Assembly: GCA_934402375.1 (NCBI GenBank)
Contig: CAKRUB010000040.1
Coordinates: 1 to 23,143 of the forward strand
Length of the DNA: 23,143 nucleotides
Direction: 5' to 3'
Source: an uncultured Acetatifactor sp.
GTDB taxonomy: Bacteria > Bacillota > Clostridia > Lachnospirales > Lachnospiraceae
The notes beneath the pieces were generated by a model that saw nothing but the letters and a program-made list of their open reading frames with translations, ran no database searches and was not told the origin of the DNA. This document shows, piece by piece, positions 22,042 through 23,143 of this stretch; position 1 is the stretch's first letter; the number at the start of each line of letters is the position of its first letter. A program made the translations under genes and the position numbers.

Positions 22042-23143
22042 ATGAAGAGACAGATAGCATATATTTTCATTTATATTTATAATGCAATTCTATACAGCTG
22101 TATCCAGTTGAAGGTCAGGGAGAAAATGACGAAGGGCGTGGCGCTTGTCACGACGGTCGTCCTTGTGCTTACCAGTGTTGATTTTACAGTGCTTGCAGCA
22201 GACGGAAGTGACAGTGGCGGCACAAAAACCCAGGGAAGGATTGCCGCTTTTGCAAAGCTGGACGAAGCTGTCAGAGTGCAGTCCCTGCCCGTCGGAGCAG
22301 GGGAAGACGGGATAGGCTTTCCCGAAGCCCTCGCGGTAACGCTGGAGATGAAGAGCGGGGAAGAGGCGGCAGAACCGGAGGAAGGTTCTGTTTCGCAAAA
22401 CCTCGTCCCGGACGACACGGAAGCTCTCGTTGCTGTGACGTGGGAGAACAGTACGGCGGACATTTTCGACTCCTCCGCAGCGGGGAACTGTTATGTCTAT
22501 ATGCCGGTCATTCCGGCGGACTATACCGTGGAGGAGGGCGTCAACCTTCCGCAGATTGTCGTGACCATAGCGGAACAGCCCGCGGAGGAAAACCCTGCGG
22601 AGGAAAGCCCTGAGGAGGAACAGCCTGTGGAGGAAAGCCCTGCCGGTCTGCTGGAGCTGCTGGAGGAGCTGCCGGATCCGCTTACCTACCTCTCCTCCGG
22701 TGAGGCGGACGAGGACTTGATTGACCTTGGACAGCTTGAGGAGGCGCGGAAGGCGCTGGATGAATGGCTCGCGGAGAACGGAGCGGATGCTGCGGAGAAC
22801 AGCGGCACGGTTTCCGGGGGAGACGGGGAGCGTCTGCCGGAGCTGATCGGGCGTCTGGAGGGGCTGGAGCATATACGCGACACCGAGGCAGACTGTATGG
22901 ACACGGAATGCCCTTACCACTACCCGGAAATCATACAGCAGAGAGTGGCAGAAAATGAAATTCCCCCGATGCTGACGCTTGCGGAGCTGGTGGAGGAGTA
23001 TGGTGTGGAGCTGCCAAATGCTCCGGTTGCGGTGCAGACTTTTGCTGTGCAAAATACCGTCACGCATCCGCAGACGCTGATGCTCACCGAGGATAATGAG
23101 AACAACAGTCATACGGGAAAGGCGGATGGCGATATAGATGTGA
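22042..23143 (+). CDS. Secreted surface protein, 3' end outside the window
   Basis: The frame is open from ATG 22042 to the last base (367 complete codons) without a stop. The N-terminus has a positive region and a hydrophobic stretch ending TSVDFTVLAADG, a signal peptide with likely cleavage after the Ala pair near residue 53. ATG 22126 (residue 29) gives a more ordinary signal peptide but has its AGGGAG only 3-4 nt away; ATG 22042 has AAAGG further upstream, so the start is uncertain. The mature part is very acidic, with a Pro-Glu repeat-like stretch (AEENPAEESPEEEQPVEESP), a segment with ECPYHYPEI, and no recognised domain before the window ends. It may resemble the giant surface protein at the left of the window in overall type. 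It is divergent from the LytTR regulator and probably under its control. Confidence 0.8.
   Translation, partial: MKRQIAYIFIYIYNAILYSCIQLKVREKMTKGVALVTTVVLVLTSVDFTVLAADGSDSGGTKTQGRIAAFAKLDEAVRVQSLPVGAGEDGIGFPEALAVTLEMKSGEEAAEPEEGSVSQNLVPDDTEALVAVTWENSTADIFDSSAAGNCYVYMPVIPADYTVEEGVNLPQIVVTIAEQPAEENPAEESPEEEQPVEESPAGLLELLEELPDPLTYLSSGEADEDLIDLGQLEEARKALDEWLAENGADAAENSGTVSGGDGERLPELIGRLEGLEHIRDTEADCMDTECPYHYPEIIQQRVAENEIPPMLTLAELVEEYGVELPNAPVAVQTFAVQNTVTHPQTLMLTEDNENNSHTGKADGDIDV

Noticed and set aside
22090..23112. A 340-codon minus-strand open frame at the right end
   Set aside because: The plus strand here holds an open frame with a start, signal peptide and acidic mature region running off the window. 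The minus-strand translation is Arg/Leu-rich without motifs.

Overview
The window looks like chromosomal DNA from a low-to-mid GC Firmicute, most likely an anaerobic gut clostridium of the Lachnospiraceae type. The grounds are strong GGAGG ribosome binding sites, several TTG/GTG starts, LytTR/GHKL two-component systems of the AgrA/AgrC kind, very large wall-type surface proteins with Thr-Pro linkers, a cytoplasmic clostridial subtilase and tandem large serine recombinases. The species assignment is inference.

Layout. (1) 2-5020 (+): 3' part of a giant surface protein with Ig-like modules, a Thr-Pro repeat and a C-terminal membrane anchor. (2) 5024-7071 (-): response regulator then sensor kinase, one LytTR/GHKL pair, convergent with gene 1. 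(3) 7171-7554 and 17088-18500 (+): the two halves of one S8 subtilase gene, split directly after the Asp-Ser-Gly of the first catalytic motif. (4) 7555-17090: a 9,536-bp insertion between those halves. It carries a promoter near its left end, a STAS protein, an intrinsic terminator, a MATE transporter fused to a GHKL-type ATPase domain, a SAM methyltransferase, a membrane PP2C/SpoIIE phosphatase, a stand-alone anti-sigma-type kinase, and three consecutive large serine recombinases, the third lacking its C-terminal half. (5) 18533-21861 (-): a second LytTR locus in the order regulator, kinase A, kinase B. (6) 22042 to the window end (+): a secreted surface protein, divergent from that regulator and cut by the window edge.

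How the parts may work together. In the insertion, phosphatase + kinase + STAS protein is a complete partner-switching module of the RsbU/RsbW/RsbV or SpoIIE/SpoIIAB/SpoIIAA type, but no sigma factor is present. The only other protein with a related domain is the MATE transporter, whose fused GHKL domain has lost its nucleotide-binding glycines. My main hypothesis is a mobile, signal-gated exporter in which the STAS protein acts on the transporter rather than on a sigma factor. Joining the flanks at the shared GGG restores an uninterrupted subtilase frame of about 597 codons, so excision should rebuild the protease gene.

In the right-hand LytTR locus the two adjacent kinases are paralogues with complementary defects. 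One keeps the phosphoacceptor His but has lost ATP-site motifs; the other keeps the ATP site but has Gln instead of His. They look like two halves of one working kinase. A pair of near-identical 10-bp repeats spaced 21 bp apart lies just upstream of the predicted promoter of the surface protein and is a good candidate binding site for the LytTR regulator.
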